A stretch of 64,000 bases of DNA from Thermotogota bacterium. Lineage in GTDB: Bacteria; Thermotogota; Thermotogae; Thermotogales; Thermotogaceae. Each line of letters begins with the position of its first letter. The stretch's first letter is position 1. The notes under the pieces were generated by a model, which did not search any database, had not been told where the DNA came from, and saw only the letters and a program-made list of their open reading frames with translations. Positions 36,467-46,651 of this stretch are shown one piece after another. Both the position numbers and the translations under genes were made by a program. The stretch covers positions 1 through 64,000 of the forward strand of contig JAUQPE010000027.1 of assembly GCA_030550515.1 (NCBI GenBank), read 5' to 3'.

Positions 36467-39400
36467 ATGTCCATGTCTACCTTCAAGAGGAAAATCAGGG
36501 CGATACAGATAAAGTTAGCCTCCCCAGAGGTGATAAGAAGTTGGTCTGGTGGGGAGGTCAAAAGACCGGAGACCATCAACTACAGGACGTTCAAACCTGA
36601 AAGGGACGGGCTCTTCTGCGAGAAGATCTTTGGGCCGGTTAAAGATTACGAGTGTTCCTGCGGAAAGTACAAGGGTAAGAAGTACGAGGGAACGGTCTGC
36701 GAGAGGTGTGGCGTGAGAGTTGAATCGAGAGAAGTGAGAAGGAAGAGGATGGGACACATAGAGCTCGCCGCACCCGTCGTACACATCTGGTACCTCGAGA
36801 GCATCCCCAGCGTCCTGGGAACCCTGTTGGACATGAGTACGAACGATTTGGAGAACATCATCTACTACGGTAGCAGGAGGATCATCGAGAGAAGTTTCAT
36901 CGTAACGGATCCAAAGGATTCTCCTTTTTCGCAAGGCGACGTACTCTTCGAAACGGAATACAGGATCTTCAGAAAGAGGTGGAGTTTCGAAGTTGATCAG
37001 GCATTCACCGCCAAAAACCCGAAGTCTCCCGTGCTTTCCGAAATAGACGGTGAGATCACCATCAAGACGGAGAAGACGTCCACGGGAAGGGAGATCAGTT
37101 GGATCATCGTCAAGAACGTGAACAGAGCCGAGCACACCGTATACCCCGGAATGAGGCTCGCGGTGAAGGATGGTCAAACGGTTGAAAGGGGACAGGAGAT
37201 CGCTAAAGAGACAGTATTGGACGCCATCTACGCACCTTACGATGGTCATGTTGAGATAGATGACGTCTCCAACGCCATCACGTTGAAACCTTTGACGACG
37301 AGCAAGGAACAGCCCCTCGTGTTCACCATACCCTACGGTGCGAGGGTGACCGTTTCGAACGGTCAAAAAGTGAAGAAGGGCGACCAGCTCACAACCCCCA
37401 CCAAACTCCCACCTGTTAAGGCCAGCATATCCGGAAAAGTGAAGTTCTCCAACAACTTGAACGTGAGAGCCCTTGAAGACGGAACCTTCGAGGTACTCTC
37501 CACAGGCGTGGTCTACGTCGAACAAGTGATCGAGGAGAAGAAGTACCCTGTCTTTGAAGGCGCACTGATATACGTGAACAACGGCGACGTGGTAAAGAAA
37601 GGAGATCACTTGGCGGACAGGTTCCTTTACGAAGACGAATACCTGTCGCTCTCCGAGTACAAGATCTTCGAGGAACATTACCCTGCCCTGTTCGACGTGG
37701 AAGAGAAGGTGGAAAACGACAGGCCCATCGTCGTCATAACGAAGATAGATCCAGAGGTTTCGGAGGAGACGGGGCTTCGCGTGGGCGACATAATAACGGA
37801 GACCGAGTACGAAGCCTACCAGCAAGTCTACCCAGGTAAGATAGAGGCGGACAGCGGGGCATCCGCGATAAAGAAACTCCTCCAGAACTTGGACCTCGAG
37901 AAGCTGAGGGCGGAACTTGAAGCGGAACTCAAAGGGTTGCCAGCTTCCGGTTCGAAAGCGATGAAATTGAGAAGGAGGCTGAAGCTCGTCAAAGACTTTC
38001 TGAGGTCCGGCAACAGACCAGAGTGGATGGTGCTGGAGGTCGTTCCCGTCATTCCTCCCGACATCCGTCCGATGATACAGATCGAAGGAGGGAGATTTGC
38101 CACAACCGACTTGAACGAGCTCTACAGAAGACTCATCAACAGAAACAACAGGCTGAAGAAGCTTATGGAACTCGGAGCGCCTGAGATCATACTTCGAAAC
38201 GAAAAGAGGATGCTTCAAGAAGCCGTGGACGCGCTCATCCACAACGGCACGGATTCGGAGGGAAGGAAGCACCGGAGGGTGCTCGTGAGGGACAGGAACG
38301 GAAGGCCACTCAAATCACTCACCGACCTGCTCAGGGGAAAGAAGGGAAGGTTCAGGAGGAATCTGTTGGGTAAGCGCGTCGACTATTCCGGAAGGGCCGT
38401 CATAGTGGTCGGGCCAAGCCTTAGGATCCACCAGTGCGGTATCCCAAAGAAGATGGCGATGGAGCTCTTCAAACCCTTCGTTCTCGCTAAGTTGCTCGGC
38501 GAAGGCAGCGGGAGCAAGACCCTCAGGAAGGTGAAGAAGGCCATCATAGAAAAGGAAATGCCCGAAGCTTGGGAAGTTTTGGAAGAAGTGATCAGGGGTA
38601 AAGTGGTCCTTTTGAACAGAGCCCCCACGCTCCACAGGATGTCGATACAAGCATTCGAACCAAAGCTCGTCGAAGGTAACGCCATACAGCTCCACCCCGT
38701 TGTCTGTCCGCCTTTCAACGCCGACTTCGACGGTGACCAGATGGCAGTTCACGTACCGCTATCTGCTGCCGCTCAAGCCGAAGCCAGGTTTTTGATGCTC
38801 TCCAGGTACAACATCATCTCACCCGCACATGGAAAACCGATATCACTCCCAACGCAGGACATCATCATAGGTTCTTACTACCTCACGACCGTTTCCAAAG
38901 ACTTTGAATCGCTCAGGGAAAAGGACGTGAGGTGGAAATTCTCGTCTCCAGAGGAAGCCCTGCTGGCTTACCACTTCGGCTACATAAAGCTTCATACCCC
39001 CATCGTGATCAGGGTGAGGGTGAAAGGTAAAGAAGTCAGGATCAAGACGACGCTGGGAAGGGTGATATTCAACGAGATCGTCCCTGAAGACCTGCGCGAT
39101 TACACGAAGACTTTCGACAAAAAACAGATAAACAACCTGGTGTACGAAACCTTCAAGAGACACGGGATAGACAGGGCAGCCGATCTCCTCGATGACGTAA
39201 AAGACTTAGGATTCCATTACGCAACGGTTTCTGGTCTCACACTCTCGTTGAAAGACTTGATAGTCCCAGAGCAGAGAGACGAAATCCTCAAGCAAACTTG
39301 GGAAAAGGTGAGGATAATAGAAGAAAACTACGAGAAAGGTTTCCTCACAGACGAACAGAGAAAGAGTGAAATCATAAGGCTCTGGTCTCGCGTGACGGAG

Positions 39401-41539
39401 GAGATCACGAGGCTCACCTCGGAGACCTTGGCGAGGGATCCCTTCAACCCGATCTACATGATGGTGAACTCCGGTGCGAGAGGAAACATCGATCAGGTCA
39501 AGCAACTCGCTGGCATCAGGGGATTGATGATAAAGGCCTACGACCCGAGATCGAGAGAAATAAAATCCAAGATCTTCAGAGGGCAGGCGGTTTACGAGGC
39601 ATTGACTTTCGATTACCCGGTCGACAGGAACCTCAGAGAAGGTGTGGACATTCTCCAGTTCTTTATCTCCACGTACGGTGCTAGGAAAGGACAAGTTGAC
39701 ACAGCGATGAACACGTCCTTCGCTGGGTATCTCACCAGGAGGCTCGTGGACGTCGCCCAAAGCGTCACCGTCGTCGAACCGGACTGTGGAACCCACGAAG
39801 GGATCAGGGCGATGGATTTGATAAAGGACGGAAGCGTCGTGGAGAAGATGAACGAATTCCTCTTCGGAAGAGTGCTGGCAAAAGATGTGTTGGATCCAGA
39901 AACTAAAGAAGTCGTCAAGAACCCGGAGACCGGGAAAGAGTACACCAGGAACACCATGCTCACCGACGACGACGCCAACTTCCTGGCTGCTTACAAAAAG
40001 ACGGTCGATGTCGTTCGTTACGAGGAAATAGACATCACAGAGCTGAGTTTGCCGAACGCGTACGCGGAAATCGCGGAACCGGTGGGAGAGTTCGAAGCTG
40101 GAACCGAGCTCACTTGGGAAGTCGTGAAAGCTGCCAGAAATGAAGGCAAATACAGGATAAAAGTGAAGGTGTACCCGATAGTTGGCACAGTCTACGCGGA
40201 AGAACAACCCGTGATGGACAAAAAAGGTGAGAAGGAACTTCTCGTACACCAGGAACTGATAAGCGAGATCACCGCAAAGTTACTCGAAGAGAACGGAATC
40301 ACCAAGGTGACGGTGAGACCTGACATCGTTGTGAGGTCTCCTCTCACCTGCGAATCCGAGCACGGGATCTGTGCGGCTTGTTACGGAATGGACCTCTCCA
40401 ACCACAAGATAGTGAGCGTGGGCGAGGCCGTTGGAATAGTCGCCGCGCAATCCATAGGAGAACCCGGTACGCAGCTCACCATGAGGACTTTCCACGTTGG
40501 AGGAGTCATGGGTGCCAGCGACATAGTGAGCGGACTCACGACGGTGGAGAAGACCTTCGAGCCTTACGCCTTCCTGCGTGAGGAAAAGAGCGGTGGAAAG
40601 AAAGAGATCAAGAAGTACTACGGTTCGGAGGCCATGTTGTGCGAAGAGGACGGTTTCGTGAGGGACATAGTGATAGACGAAAGCGGTGATCAGATCATTC
40701 AGATTGAAGATTACGCCGGTGGTATACATACCTACAGGGTGCCGAAGAAGGCGAAGATCAAGGTGAAGAAGGGACAGAAAGTCTTCAAGGGTGACACCCT
40801 CACGACGGGTGCCATCGTGTGGTGGAAGCTGTTGGAACTCGAATCCGAAAAAGGCGTCCTCACAGCCTTGAACCTCCTCAAGATCATCAAGAACGCTTAC
40901 GTACAGCAGGGTGTGAGCATACACGACAAGCACTTCGAGATCATCTTCCGTCAGATGCTCAGCATGGCTGTCGTGATCGATCCAGGAGACAGCGATTATC
41001 TCCCCGACCAACTCGTTCCCCTCGTGGAGATAAAGAAGGTGAACAGGGAAATACTGGAAGGGAACGCGAGGGTGGAAGAGAACAGAAAACTGGTGATAGG
41101 CAAACTTCTAGCGAGAAAGGTGATCGCGGAAACACCTGAGGGTCAACTCGTCGAGATCGCCCAAAAGGACACGGAAGTTACGGAAGAACTCCTCCAGAAA
41201 CTCATAGAACTTGGAGTGAAAGAGATAGACGTCTTGGAGAAAGGCAAGGTCGTCACCTACCAGATCCTCCCGAAAGAACCCATAAAGTACAAGAGAAGGC
41301 TCCTGTCACTGAAAAAGGCCGCCCTGAATTACCCAGGCTGGCTCAGCGCAGCGGCGTTCGAAGAGACGTCCTGGGTGCTCACCGCGGCAGCCATAGAGGG
41401 CAAGATAGATCCACTGCTTGGGCTCAAGGAGAACGTCATCGTTGGCCAGCTCATACCGGCTGGTACAGGCTTGGACGTGTTCGCGGGGCTTCAAGTCGAG
41501 GAGACACCGAGGGCAGCCGTCGAAGAAAAGCTCGCCTGA
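36467..41539 (+). CDS. rpoC: DNA-directed RNA polymerase subunit beta-prime with large insertion
   Basis: 1690-residue beta-prime, the same length as in T. maritima. The N-terminal zinc site uses Cys63, Cys65, Cys78 and Cys81. The catalytic magnesium loop NADFDGDQ is at residues 751-758. The second zinc site is in the [13 protein letters not shown] region, and the trigger-loop region carries the [10 protein letters not shown] motif. Between about residues 145 and 465 lies the Thermotoga/Aquifex-type insertion, with repeated barrel-sandwich units [11 protein letters not shown] (236-246), [10 protein letters not shown] (299-308) and [11 protein letters not shown] (373-383). It follows rpoB by 18 bp and is closed by a strong terminator. 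Confidence 0.98.
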   Translation: MSMSTFKRKIRAIQIKLASPEVIRSWSGGEVKRPETINYRTFKPERDGLFCEKIFGPVKDYECSCGKYKGKKYEGTVCERCGVRVESREVRRKRMGHIELAAPVVHIWYLESIPSVLGTLLDMSTNDLENIIYYGSRRIIERSFIVTDPKDSPFSQGDVLFETEYRIFRKRWSFEVDQAFTAKNPKSPVLSEIDGEITIKTEKTSTGREISWIIVKNVNRAEHTVYPGMRLAVKDGQTVERGQEIAKETVLDAIYAPYDGHVEIDDVSNAITLKPLTTSKEQPLVFTIPYGARVTVSNGQKVKKGDQLTTPTKLPPVKASISGKVKFSNNLNVRALEDGTFEVLSTGVVYVEQVIEEKKYPVFEGALIYVNNGDVVKKGDHLADRFLYEDEYLSLSEYKIFEEHYPALFDVEEKVENDRPIVVITKIDPEVSEETGLRVGDIITETEYEAYQQVYPGKIEADSGASAIKKLLQNLDLEKLRAELEAELKGLPASGSKAMKLRRRLKLVKDFLRSGNRPEWMVLEVVPVIPPDIRPMIQIEGGRFATTDLNELYRRLINRNNRLKKLMELGAPEIILRNEKRMLQEAVDALIHNGTDSEGRKHRRVLVRDRNGRPLKSLTDLLRGKKGRFRRNLLGKRVDYSGRAVIVVGPSLRIHQCGIPKKMAMELFKPFVLAKLLGEGSGSKTLRKVKKAIIEKEMPEAWEVLEEVIRGKVVLLNRAPTLHRMSIQAFEPKLVEGNAIQLHPVVCPPFNADFDGDQMAVHVPLSAAAQAEARFLMLSRYNIISPAHGKPISLPTQDIIIGSYYLTTVSKDFESLREKDVRWKFSSPEEALLAYHFGYIKLHTPIVIRVRVKGKEVRIKTTLGRVIFNEIVPEDLRDYTKTFDKKQINNLVYETFKRHGIDRAADLLDDVKDLGFHYATVSGLTLSLKDLIVPEQRDEILKQTWEKVRIIEENYEKGFLTDEQRKSEIIRLWSRVTEEITRLTSETLARDPFNPIYMMVNSGARGNIDQVKQLAGIRGLMIKAYDPRSREIKSKIFRGQAVYEALTFDYPVDRNLREGVDILQFFISTYGARKGQVDTAMNTSFAGYLTRRLVDVAQSVTVVEPDCGTHEGIRAMDLIKDGSVVEKMNEFLFGRVLAKDVLDPETKEVVKNPETGKEYTRNTMLTDDDANFLAAYKKTVDVVRYEEIDITELSLPNAYAEIAEPVGEFEAGTELTWEVVKAARNEGKYRIKVKVYPIVGTVYAEEQPVMDKKGEKELLVHQELISEITAKLLEENGITKVTVRPDIVVRSPLTCESEHGICAACYGMDLSNHKIVSVGEAVGIVAAQSIGEPGTQLTMRTFHVGGVMGASDIVSGLTTVEKTFEPYAFLREEKSGGKKEIKKYYGSEAMLCEEDGFVRDIVIDESGDQIIQIEDYAGGIHTYRVPKKAKIKVKKGQKVFKGDTLTTGAIVWWKLLELESEKGVLTALNLLKIIKNAYVQQGVSIHDKHFEIIFRQMLSMAVVIDPGDSDYLPDQLVPLVEIKKVNREILEGNARVEENRKLVIGKLLARKVIAETPEGQLVEIAQKDTEVTEELLQKLIELGVKEIDVLEKGKVVTYQILPKEPIKYKRRLLSLKKAALNYPGWLSAAAFEETSWVLTAAAIEGKIDPLLGLKENVIVGQLIPAGTGLDVFAGLQVEETPRAAVEEKLA

Positions 41540-41549
41540 TAGAAAGGAA

Positions 41550-41583
41550 GAAGGGGTCCCTTTTGGGACCCCTTCGTTTTTTC
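41550..41583 (+). terminator. intrinsic terminator of the rpoBC operon
   Basis: Perfect 11-bp stem GAAGGGGTCCC/GGGACCCCTTC with a TTTT loop (41550-41575), followed by GTTTTTT. It lies 10 bp after rpoC and touches the end of the oligopeptide-binding remnant on the other strand. Confidence 0.95.
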
Positions 41584-41585
41584 CA

Positions 41586-41903
41586 TCACTCTTTCCAGAG
41601 TGCGTAGTAGTCGTCACCTGGCCTCATTGGGTTGTGGTACCAACCCTTGACCCAACTCCTCTGGACCCTGACGCCTTGAGGTTGGTAGAGCGGCATACCG
41701 AGGGCGTGTTTCATCGCAAACTTTTGGATGGTGACGTAGAGTTCTTCCCTCTTCTTCGGATCGGTTTCAGCAATGGCCTGTTCTATGAGTTGGTCGAGGC
41801 TCTTGCCACCGAGATCGGGGTGGGGTGTGGAGACGAACTTCCTGAAGTTGGCACCCTGTCTTCCGGAGTAGACACCCGCGCTGTGGTAAGAGGAAAACTC
41901 ACT
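41586..41903 (-). pseudogene. C-terminal remnant of an oligopeptide ABC transporter binding protein
   Basis: The minus-strand frame is open from 41903 to a TGA at 41586-41588 (105 codons) but has no plausible start or ribosome-binding site, and a TAA lies immediately upstream. The encoded text includes GKSLDQLIEQAIAETDPKKR, FAMKHALGMPLYQPQGVRVQ, KGWYHNPMRPGDDYYALWKE and ends there. This is the usual C-terminus of family-5 extracellular solute-binding proteins, which bind oligopeptides or oligosaccharides. A full protein would be about 550-650 residues, so roughly five sixths is gone. As I recall, T. maritima has such a gene at this spot (TM0460), so this is probably a deletion remnant. This is the content of the 377-bp gap between rpoC and dnaE. 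Confidence 0.82.
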
Positions 41904-41916
41904 TTATAACCCTATT

Positions 41917-44445
41917 TTATAGCATTTTGTAAAAGTATTCATCACACAGTGGTCTGAAACCTTCGAATCGCTGGGGCCTTCCGCTCTCCAACACCACGGT
42001 AACCTCATTTTTACCACCTTTTTCGAGCCTCGCGGGAGCCTTCACCGTGTAGACGAACATCTTTTTCTCGTCAAATGGCCAGATCTTTACGATCTTTTTG
42101 TCCGGTGAGAGTAGGACCACCCAAACACCCTCTGGGATCTCTCCCTCCAACTTGCACACGGATCGACCATCGGAAATAAACGTTCCGGTGACCTTCTTCA
42201 CGGCCACTGGTAACACCATACCCAACGTGAACACGTCGGATAAACTTGCGTAAAAAATGTGGAGTTCCTCACCGGATGGACTCAACGGGAATCCCAAGCC
42301 TCTCTCTTCCAAAAGGTTTTTCTCCCATTCTTTAGTCTTTCCCCTTTTTCTTTCCAGTTTCTCTCCGAACAAGCTTCTTATCTCCAAGAGATCCTCGTCT
42401 ATCTCCGCGCCCCTGCTCAACTCTTCCAACGCTTGCGATCTGTCCTCGTAGAGTGCATCGAAGGCCCCCACAGCGATGAGATTCTCGACGACGTTTCTTG
42501 GAATTCCCTTCACCTTTTTGAGGAGGTCACCCACACTCTTTATGGGGCGGGCCCTCGTGATCTCTTCCACGAGGTTTTCCCCAACGCCCTTCACGAGTGT
42601 CAGAGGTAGCAAGATGTCTTTTCCGTTGAAGACCAACGTTTTGCCCGAGAAGTTGACGTCCGGAGGGAGTACCCTGTAGCCTTTCCTCCTGAGCTCTTGA
42701 ACGGCGAGAAAGACGTCCTCGCTGCTTGAAGAGTTGTACTCGAAAAACTTTTTGAAGAATTCTTCGAAAGCGTGCTCCTTGAGGTAAGCTGTCTGGTAGG
42801 TGAGTCTTGCGTACGCCACGCTGTGGGACTTGTTGAAAGCGTAGGCGGAGAAGTTCAAGAAGACTTTCAAAAGGCCTTCGACATCTTCCACACCCTTCTC
42901 TTCCAATCCCTTTTTGAGCTTTTCCAGCAATTCTTCCACTTTCTCCCTCTCTTTCTTGGCGATGGCCCTTCTGAGGGTGTCCGCCTCCGAACCTGTGAGC
43001 CCCGCAAACATCGAGAGTACCATGAGCTGTTCTTGGTACACTGGGACACCTTTCGTCTCTGGAAACATCTCCCTCAAGATCTTCGGAATGCCCTTCGGCG
43101 CCCTGTAGAGCTCGTCGAGCTTGGACATCAGAGGTCCCGGCCTGTTCAAGGCAAGCAGCACGGAAAGGTCCTCCATGCCCTTTGGGGAGATCTTCCTGCA
43201 GAGTCTCCTGGCGTTCAGACTTTCCAGTTGGAAAACACCCAGCGTTTCCCCACGCGCGATCATTTCGTACGTGGCCTCGTCATCGAAGTTGGTCACGTTC
43301 ACACCGGTGTCCTTCACGAAGGAAATCGTCCTCAAGCCAAGCACGTCCGTTTTCACAACTCCAAGGATTTCGAGAGAATACATATCGTAGTCGAGGACAG
43401 GAATACCCTCTTCCACCCTGAACGGAACCGAGAGTGGCTCCTCGGATACGACGATCCCTGCCGCGTGCACGCTCCTGTGGATGGGCAAACCAAGAACGGC
43501 TTCTGCGATCCTCTTTTTCCTGACTCCCGGATACCCTTCGAGGTACACCTCGAAATTCCTCAGAGACTTCTCACCCAAGGTTCCGAAGGTCGAGATCTGG
43601 TACGCGTGGAACTGCTTCGACAACTCCCTGATCAGCTCTTTTCTCCTCCTGTCCTCCACGTCCACGTCTATGTCGGGGGGCTCGTTCCTCTCCTCGTTCA
43701 CGAACCTCTCAAAGAGTAAACCGTGTTTGAGAGGATCAACGTCCGTGATCCCGCACAGGTAGACGAAAAGGGACCCAACGGCGCTCCCCCTACCTGGACC
43801 GACACCTATTCCCAACTTCCTCGCAGTCTCGACGATCCTTTCCACCGTGTGTATGTAACTTCCCAAGCCTTTCCTCTCGATGACTTCACGCTCTCTTTCG
43901 AACCTTTCCACGTACTCTGGGCCCATCTCGAAGGCTCTGATCCTGAGGCGCTCGTACCAGTCTGGAGGGGGCGATGGGAGTTTCTGCTTGACTCTCAAGT
44001 CGTAACTCCCAGTTCCAAGTAACGAGGAGATGTCCTCGAGTTCCCCTTCGAAGCCTTGACCTTCCTCCGCTTCCAGACCGAAAACGTTCCTCATGAACAC
44101 GTAGGCGTCGCGCTCTTGAGGTTCCAGATACCTGATCGGTTTCAGGTCCTTCACGTCGAAGGCGGCCACGTCCTCCAAACGTTCGTCCTCACCGTTGTAG
44201 AGGCGAACCAAGGAATCAAAACCCTTCCTGGAAAGGGCGACGAGTACCCTCTCTCCCCTCCAAAGACCGTGAACGGGAATCAAACCTTCCCTTCTCATCA
44301 ACTCGTTGAATTGGACGGCAGCATGGAAATTTTTGTCCGCCAGAAGGACGGACTTCAAACCTTTTTCTTTCAGTTTTCTGACGAGCTTTTCGAATCTGAC
44401 GACGGAACCGTCAAAAGAATAGGGCGAGATGACCCAGGGAATCAT
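41917..44445 (-). CDS. dnaE: DNA polymerase III alpha subunit, short DnaE type with degenerate PHP domain
   Basis: 842-residue C-family DNA polymerase, far shorter than E. coli DnaE (1160). The catalytic core is present: GPGRGSAVGSLF, the palm aspartates in PPDIDVDVEDRRR, the VDVLGLRT-like TDVLGLRTISF, and FNKSHSVAYA. The N-terminal PHP domain is recognisable but has lost the usual histidine and aspartate metal ligands (for example LLADKNF where TDHGN is usual), so a PHP exonuclease activity is unlikely. The C-terminus is short, and the full set of tau- and clamp-binding regions is doubtful. The ATG at 44445 overlaps the rluD stop as ATGA. As I recall, Thermotoga also carries PolC, so this DnaE may be a lagging-strand or repair polymerase (inference). 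Confidence 0.92.
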   Translation of the reverse strand: MIPWVISPYSFDGSVVRFEKLVRKLKEKGLKSVLLADKNFHAAVQFNELMRREGLIPVHGLWRGERVLVALSRKGFDSLVRLYNGEDERLEDVAAFDVKDLKPIRYLEPQERDAYVFMRNVFGLEAEEGQGFEGELEDISSLLGTGSYDLRVKQKLPSPPPDWYERLRIRAFEMGPEYVERFEREREVIERKGLGSYIHTVERIVETARKLGIGVGPGRGSAVGSLFVYLCGITDVDPLKHGLLFERFVNEERNEPPDIDVDVEDRRRKELIRELSKQFHAYQISTFGTLGEKSLRNFEVYLEGYPGVRKKRIAEAVLGLPIHRSVHAAGIVVSEEPLSVPFRVEEGIPVLDYDMYSLEILGVVKTDVLGLRTISFVKDTGVNVTNFDDEATYEMIARGETLGVFQLESLNARRLCRKISPKGMEDLSVLLALNRPGPLMSKLDELYRAPKGIPKILREMFPETKGVPVYQEQLMVLSMFAGLTGSEADTLRRAIAKKEREKVEELLEKLKKGLEEKGVEDVEGLLKVFLNFSAYAFNKSHSVAYARLTYQTAYLKEHAFEEFFKKFFEYNSSSSEDVFLAVQELRRKGYRVLPPDVNFSGKTLVFNGKDILLPLTLVKGVGENLVEEITRARPIKSVGDLLKKVKGIPRNVVENLIAVGAFDALYEDRSQALEELSRGAEIDEDLLEIRSLFGEKLERKRGKTKEWEKNLLEERGLGFPLSPSGEELHIFYASLSDVFTLGMVLPVAVKKVTGTFISDGRSVCKLEGEIPEGVWVVLLSPDKKIVKIWPFDEKKMFVYTVKAPARLEKGGKNEVTVVLESGRPQRFEGFRPLCDEYFYKML

Positions 44446-45383
44446 CCTCTTTCCCTCGTGTGCTCGTAGACTTTCCTTATGGCTTCTTTGAAATCTTCTG
44501 GAAGGGGTGAAACGAATTCCAACCACTCACCCGTTCTCGGATGGAAAAATCCGAGCTTCAACGCGTGAAGCATCTGTCTCTTCACGCCGAACAAAGCCTC
44601 GTCCTCCTTGTAACGGCCATAAATCTTGTCACCCATGATGGGACACCCCAAACTTTTCATGTGCACTCTGATCTGATGAGTTCGGCCCGTCTTCGGGAAC
44701 GCCGACAGGAGCGTAGCCACATCTTTGAACCTCTTCAAGACCTTGTACTCGGTGATCGCCTCTTTTCCCTGCTCGCTCACCGTCATCTTCACCCTCAGGA
44801 TCGGGTGTCTGACGATCGGAAGATCGATCACCCCAGCGTCGCCCTTCACGCTTCCTCTCACCAAGAGTATGTAGGTCTTCTTCACCAACCTGTCCTTGAA
44901 CTGCTTTGAAAGGGATTGGTGTGCCAAATCGTTCTTTGCCACCACCATGACACCGGAAGTTTCTTTGTCGAGCCTGTGCACGATACCTGGCCTCAGCTTG
45001 CCACCGACACCTTGAAGATCTGAACAGTGGTAGAGGAGGGCGTTCACCAGTGTCCCGCTCGTTTTGGAAGGTAAGGGATGAACGAGCATGTCACCGGACT
45101 TGTCCACCACCACGATGTCTCTGTCCTCGTAGAGTATCTTCAGCTCCACCTCTTCCGGTTGCACCGAGATCTCAGGAGGCTTCTCCGGGAGTTCGACTTC
45201 TACCACATCCCCTCCCTTCAACCTGTAACTCGGCTTCTTCGGTTGTCCGTTGACCAGCACTTTCCCTTCCCTTATCGCCTTCTGTATGATCGTCCTCGAG
45301 ATCCAGGGAGGAGTCTTCTCTTTGAGGAACTGATCCAATCTCCAACCTTCCTCTCTCTTTTCTACTTTCCAGCTCTTTCTCAC
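44442..45383 (-). CDS. rluD: RluA-family pseudouridine synthase (RluD-like)
   Basis: 313-residue rRNA pseudouridine synthase. The N-terminal S4 RNA-binding domain (LDQFLKEKTPPWISRTIIQK, GKVLVNGQPKKPSYRLKGGD) is followed by the catalytic motif HRLDKETSGVMVVAK, with the conserved Asp, and the KTGRTHQIRVHM motif. It probably modifies 23S rRNA in the helix 69 region, as RluD does. I chose the GTG at 45383 because GAGG lies five bases upstream; TTG/GTG codons a few positions earlier are possible. The lspA frame overlaps its first 212 bp. Confidence 0.92.
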   Translation of the reverse strand: MRKSWKVEKREEGWRLDQFLKEKTPPWISRTIIQKAIREGKVLVNGQPKKPSYRLKGGDVVEVELPEKPPEISVQPEEVELKILYEDRDIVVVDKSGDMLVHPLPSKTSGTLVNALLYHCSDLQGVGGKLRPGIVHRLDKETSGVMVVAKNDLAHQSLSKQFKDRLVKKTYILLVRGSVKGDAGVIDLPIVRHPILRVKMTVSEQGKEAITEYKVLKRFKDVATLLSAFPKTGRTHQIRVHMKSLGCPIMGDKIYGRYKEDEALFGVKRQMLHALKLGFFHPRTGEWLEFVSPLPEDFKEAIRKVYEHTRERG

Positions 45384-45798
45384 ACTCGCCTCGAGCGGCA
45401 CCAATCACCATCAACCCTCCTCCGATGAGGATGAAGACGTCCGCGAGGTTAAAAACCGCCGGCAGAAACGTGATGTTCAGGAAATCCAGTACGTAACCGA
45501 ACCTCAACCTGTCGACCAAGTTTCCGAGCGCCCCTCCGAGTATGAAACCCATCGCGATCTTTTCCAAATTGTTGAGGCGAACGATCCTGGGAAGCAGCGT
45601 AAGGAACAGCACAACCGACGCGATCACCCAAACCATCAGCTCCGAGAGATCCCCGAAAAGACCCATCGCTATACCTCTGTTGTGGGCTTTAACGAACCGG
45701 AGCACGCCTGGTATGATGTAAAAAGTTCCTCTCACTTCCGAAGCGATCGCCTTGGATAGCTGATCCAAGAGGAGGGTCAAGACTAGAACGAACGCCAT
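45172..45798 (-). CDS. lspA: lipoprotein signal peptidase, with read-through C-terminal extension
   Basis: Integral membrane aspartic protease that removes signal peptides from prolipoproteins. It has four hydrophobic segments, the NRGIAMG motif, the first catalytic Asp in GNLVDRLRFGYVLDFL and the second in FNLADVFILIG. The typical protein of about 150 residues should end near VIGAARGECEKELESRK. Here the frame has no stop and continues to 45172, giving 208 residues. The last 60 or so residues are charged and low-complexity (for example LDLEDDHTEGDKGRE) and are encoded in a second frame over the rluD S4 domain. The stop codon may have been lost, or there is a frameshift error. The ATG at 45798 follows GGGAGA. 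Confidence 0.85.
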   Translation of the reverse strand: MAFVLVLTLLLDQLSKAIASEVRGTFYIIPGVLRFVKAHNRGIAMGLFGDLSELMVWVIASVVLFLTLLPRIVRLNNLEKIAMGFILGGALGNLVDRLRFGYVLDFLNITFLPAVFNLADVFILIGGGLMVIGAARGECEKELESRKERGRLEIGSVPQREDSSLDLEDDHTEGDKGRESAGQRTTEEAELQVEGRGCGRSRTPGEAS

Positions 45799-45802
45799 CG
45801 GT

Positions 45803-46651
45803 TCATTTCTCCCTTCTGTAGATGAAAGGCTTGTACACTTCGAGACCCAACTCTTTGTAGTTGAAGATGCGCTCGGTGCTCCCCACGAACAAGAAACCAC
45901 CTATCTTCAAAGACTTGACGAATCTTTCATACAACTTGTTCTTCGCCTCCATCTCGAAGTATATGACGACGTTTCGGCACACGATGAGATCGAAGTCTCT
46001 TTCGAAGGGATCCCTGAGGAGGTCGTGCCTTTTGAATTCCACAACGGGCTTCACAAAATCCTTCAACTTGTAACGGCTACTCGTCACCCTCTCGAAGTAC
46101 TTCTCCACGTACTCCTTTGGGGTCGAGACAAGTGACTTTTCCTCGTAAACCCCTTCCTTCGCGCGGTTCAAAACGGTAACGTCGATGTCCGTGGCCAGGA
46201 TCTTCGTTCTATGTGAGAGGCCGAGCTCGTGCACTAGAATCGCGAGGGAATAGGGTTCCTCTCCTGAGGAACAGCCAGCGCTCCAGAACTTGAGTTTTGT
46301 CGAATTCTTTGCGATGAGAGGTATCACCTCATCCCTGAGTTCCCACCACTTCTCCGGGTTTCTGAAGAACTCTGTGACGTTTATGGTCATCTTGTCGAGG
46401 AACTCGTCCAGGTACCTCTTGTCCCTCAACAACAGTTCGAGGTACCCTTTGTAGTCGACGTTGTACTTCCTCAAGAGCAACTCGGTCCGCCTCTTCACCC
46501 TGTGAGGCTTGTAGGAGGAAAGGTCTATGTCAAAACGTTTGGCGAGCTCTCTCACGAACCACTCGAACTCTTCCTGTGGGTACTCTTTCCACTCAAAACT
46601 CGAAGGTAAGCTGAACTGCCACTCTCTCTTTGGAAACTTTTCCTCCTGCAT
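45803..46651 (-). CDS. cheR: chemotaxis protein methyltransferase CheR
   Basis: 282-residue SAM-dependent methyltransferase that methylates glutamates on chemoreceptors. The N-terminal helical domain (about 25-90) contains the [15 protein letters not shown] motif. The catalytic domain has [14 protein letters not shown] for [12 protein letters not shown], and CRNVVIYF. Length and domain order are normal. The ATG at 46651 gives a 59-bp overlap with the preceding envelope-protein gene; there is no in-frame ATG, GTG or TTG in between that keeps the conserved EEFEWF start, so the overlap seems real. Confidence 0.95.
   Translation of the reverse strand: MQEEKFPKREWQFSLPSSFEWKEYPQEEFEWFVRELAKRFDIDLSSYKPHRVKRRTELLLRKYNVDYKGYLELLLRDKRYLDEFLDKMTINVTEFFRNPEKWWELRDEVIPLIAKNSTKLKFWSAGCSSGEEPYSLAILVHELGLSHRTKILATDIDVTVLNRAKEGVYEEKSLVSTPKEYVEKYFERVTSSRYKLKDFVKPVVEFKRHDLLRDPFERDFDLIVCRNVVIYFEMEAKNKLYERFVKSLKIGGFLFVGSTERIFNYKELGLEVYKPFIYRREK

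Noticed and set aside
36515-38272. 585-codon open frame antisense to rpoC
   Set aside because: Same reason: a long shadow frame created by codon bias in rpoC, with no domain and no start signal.
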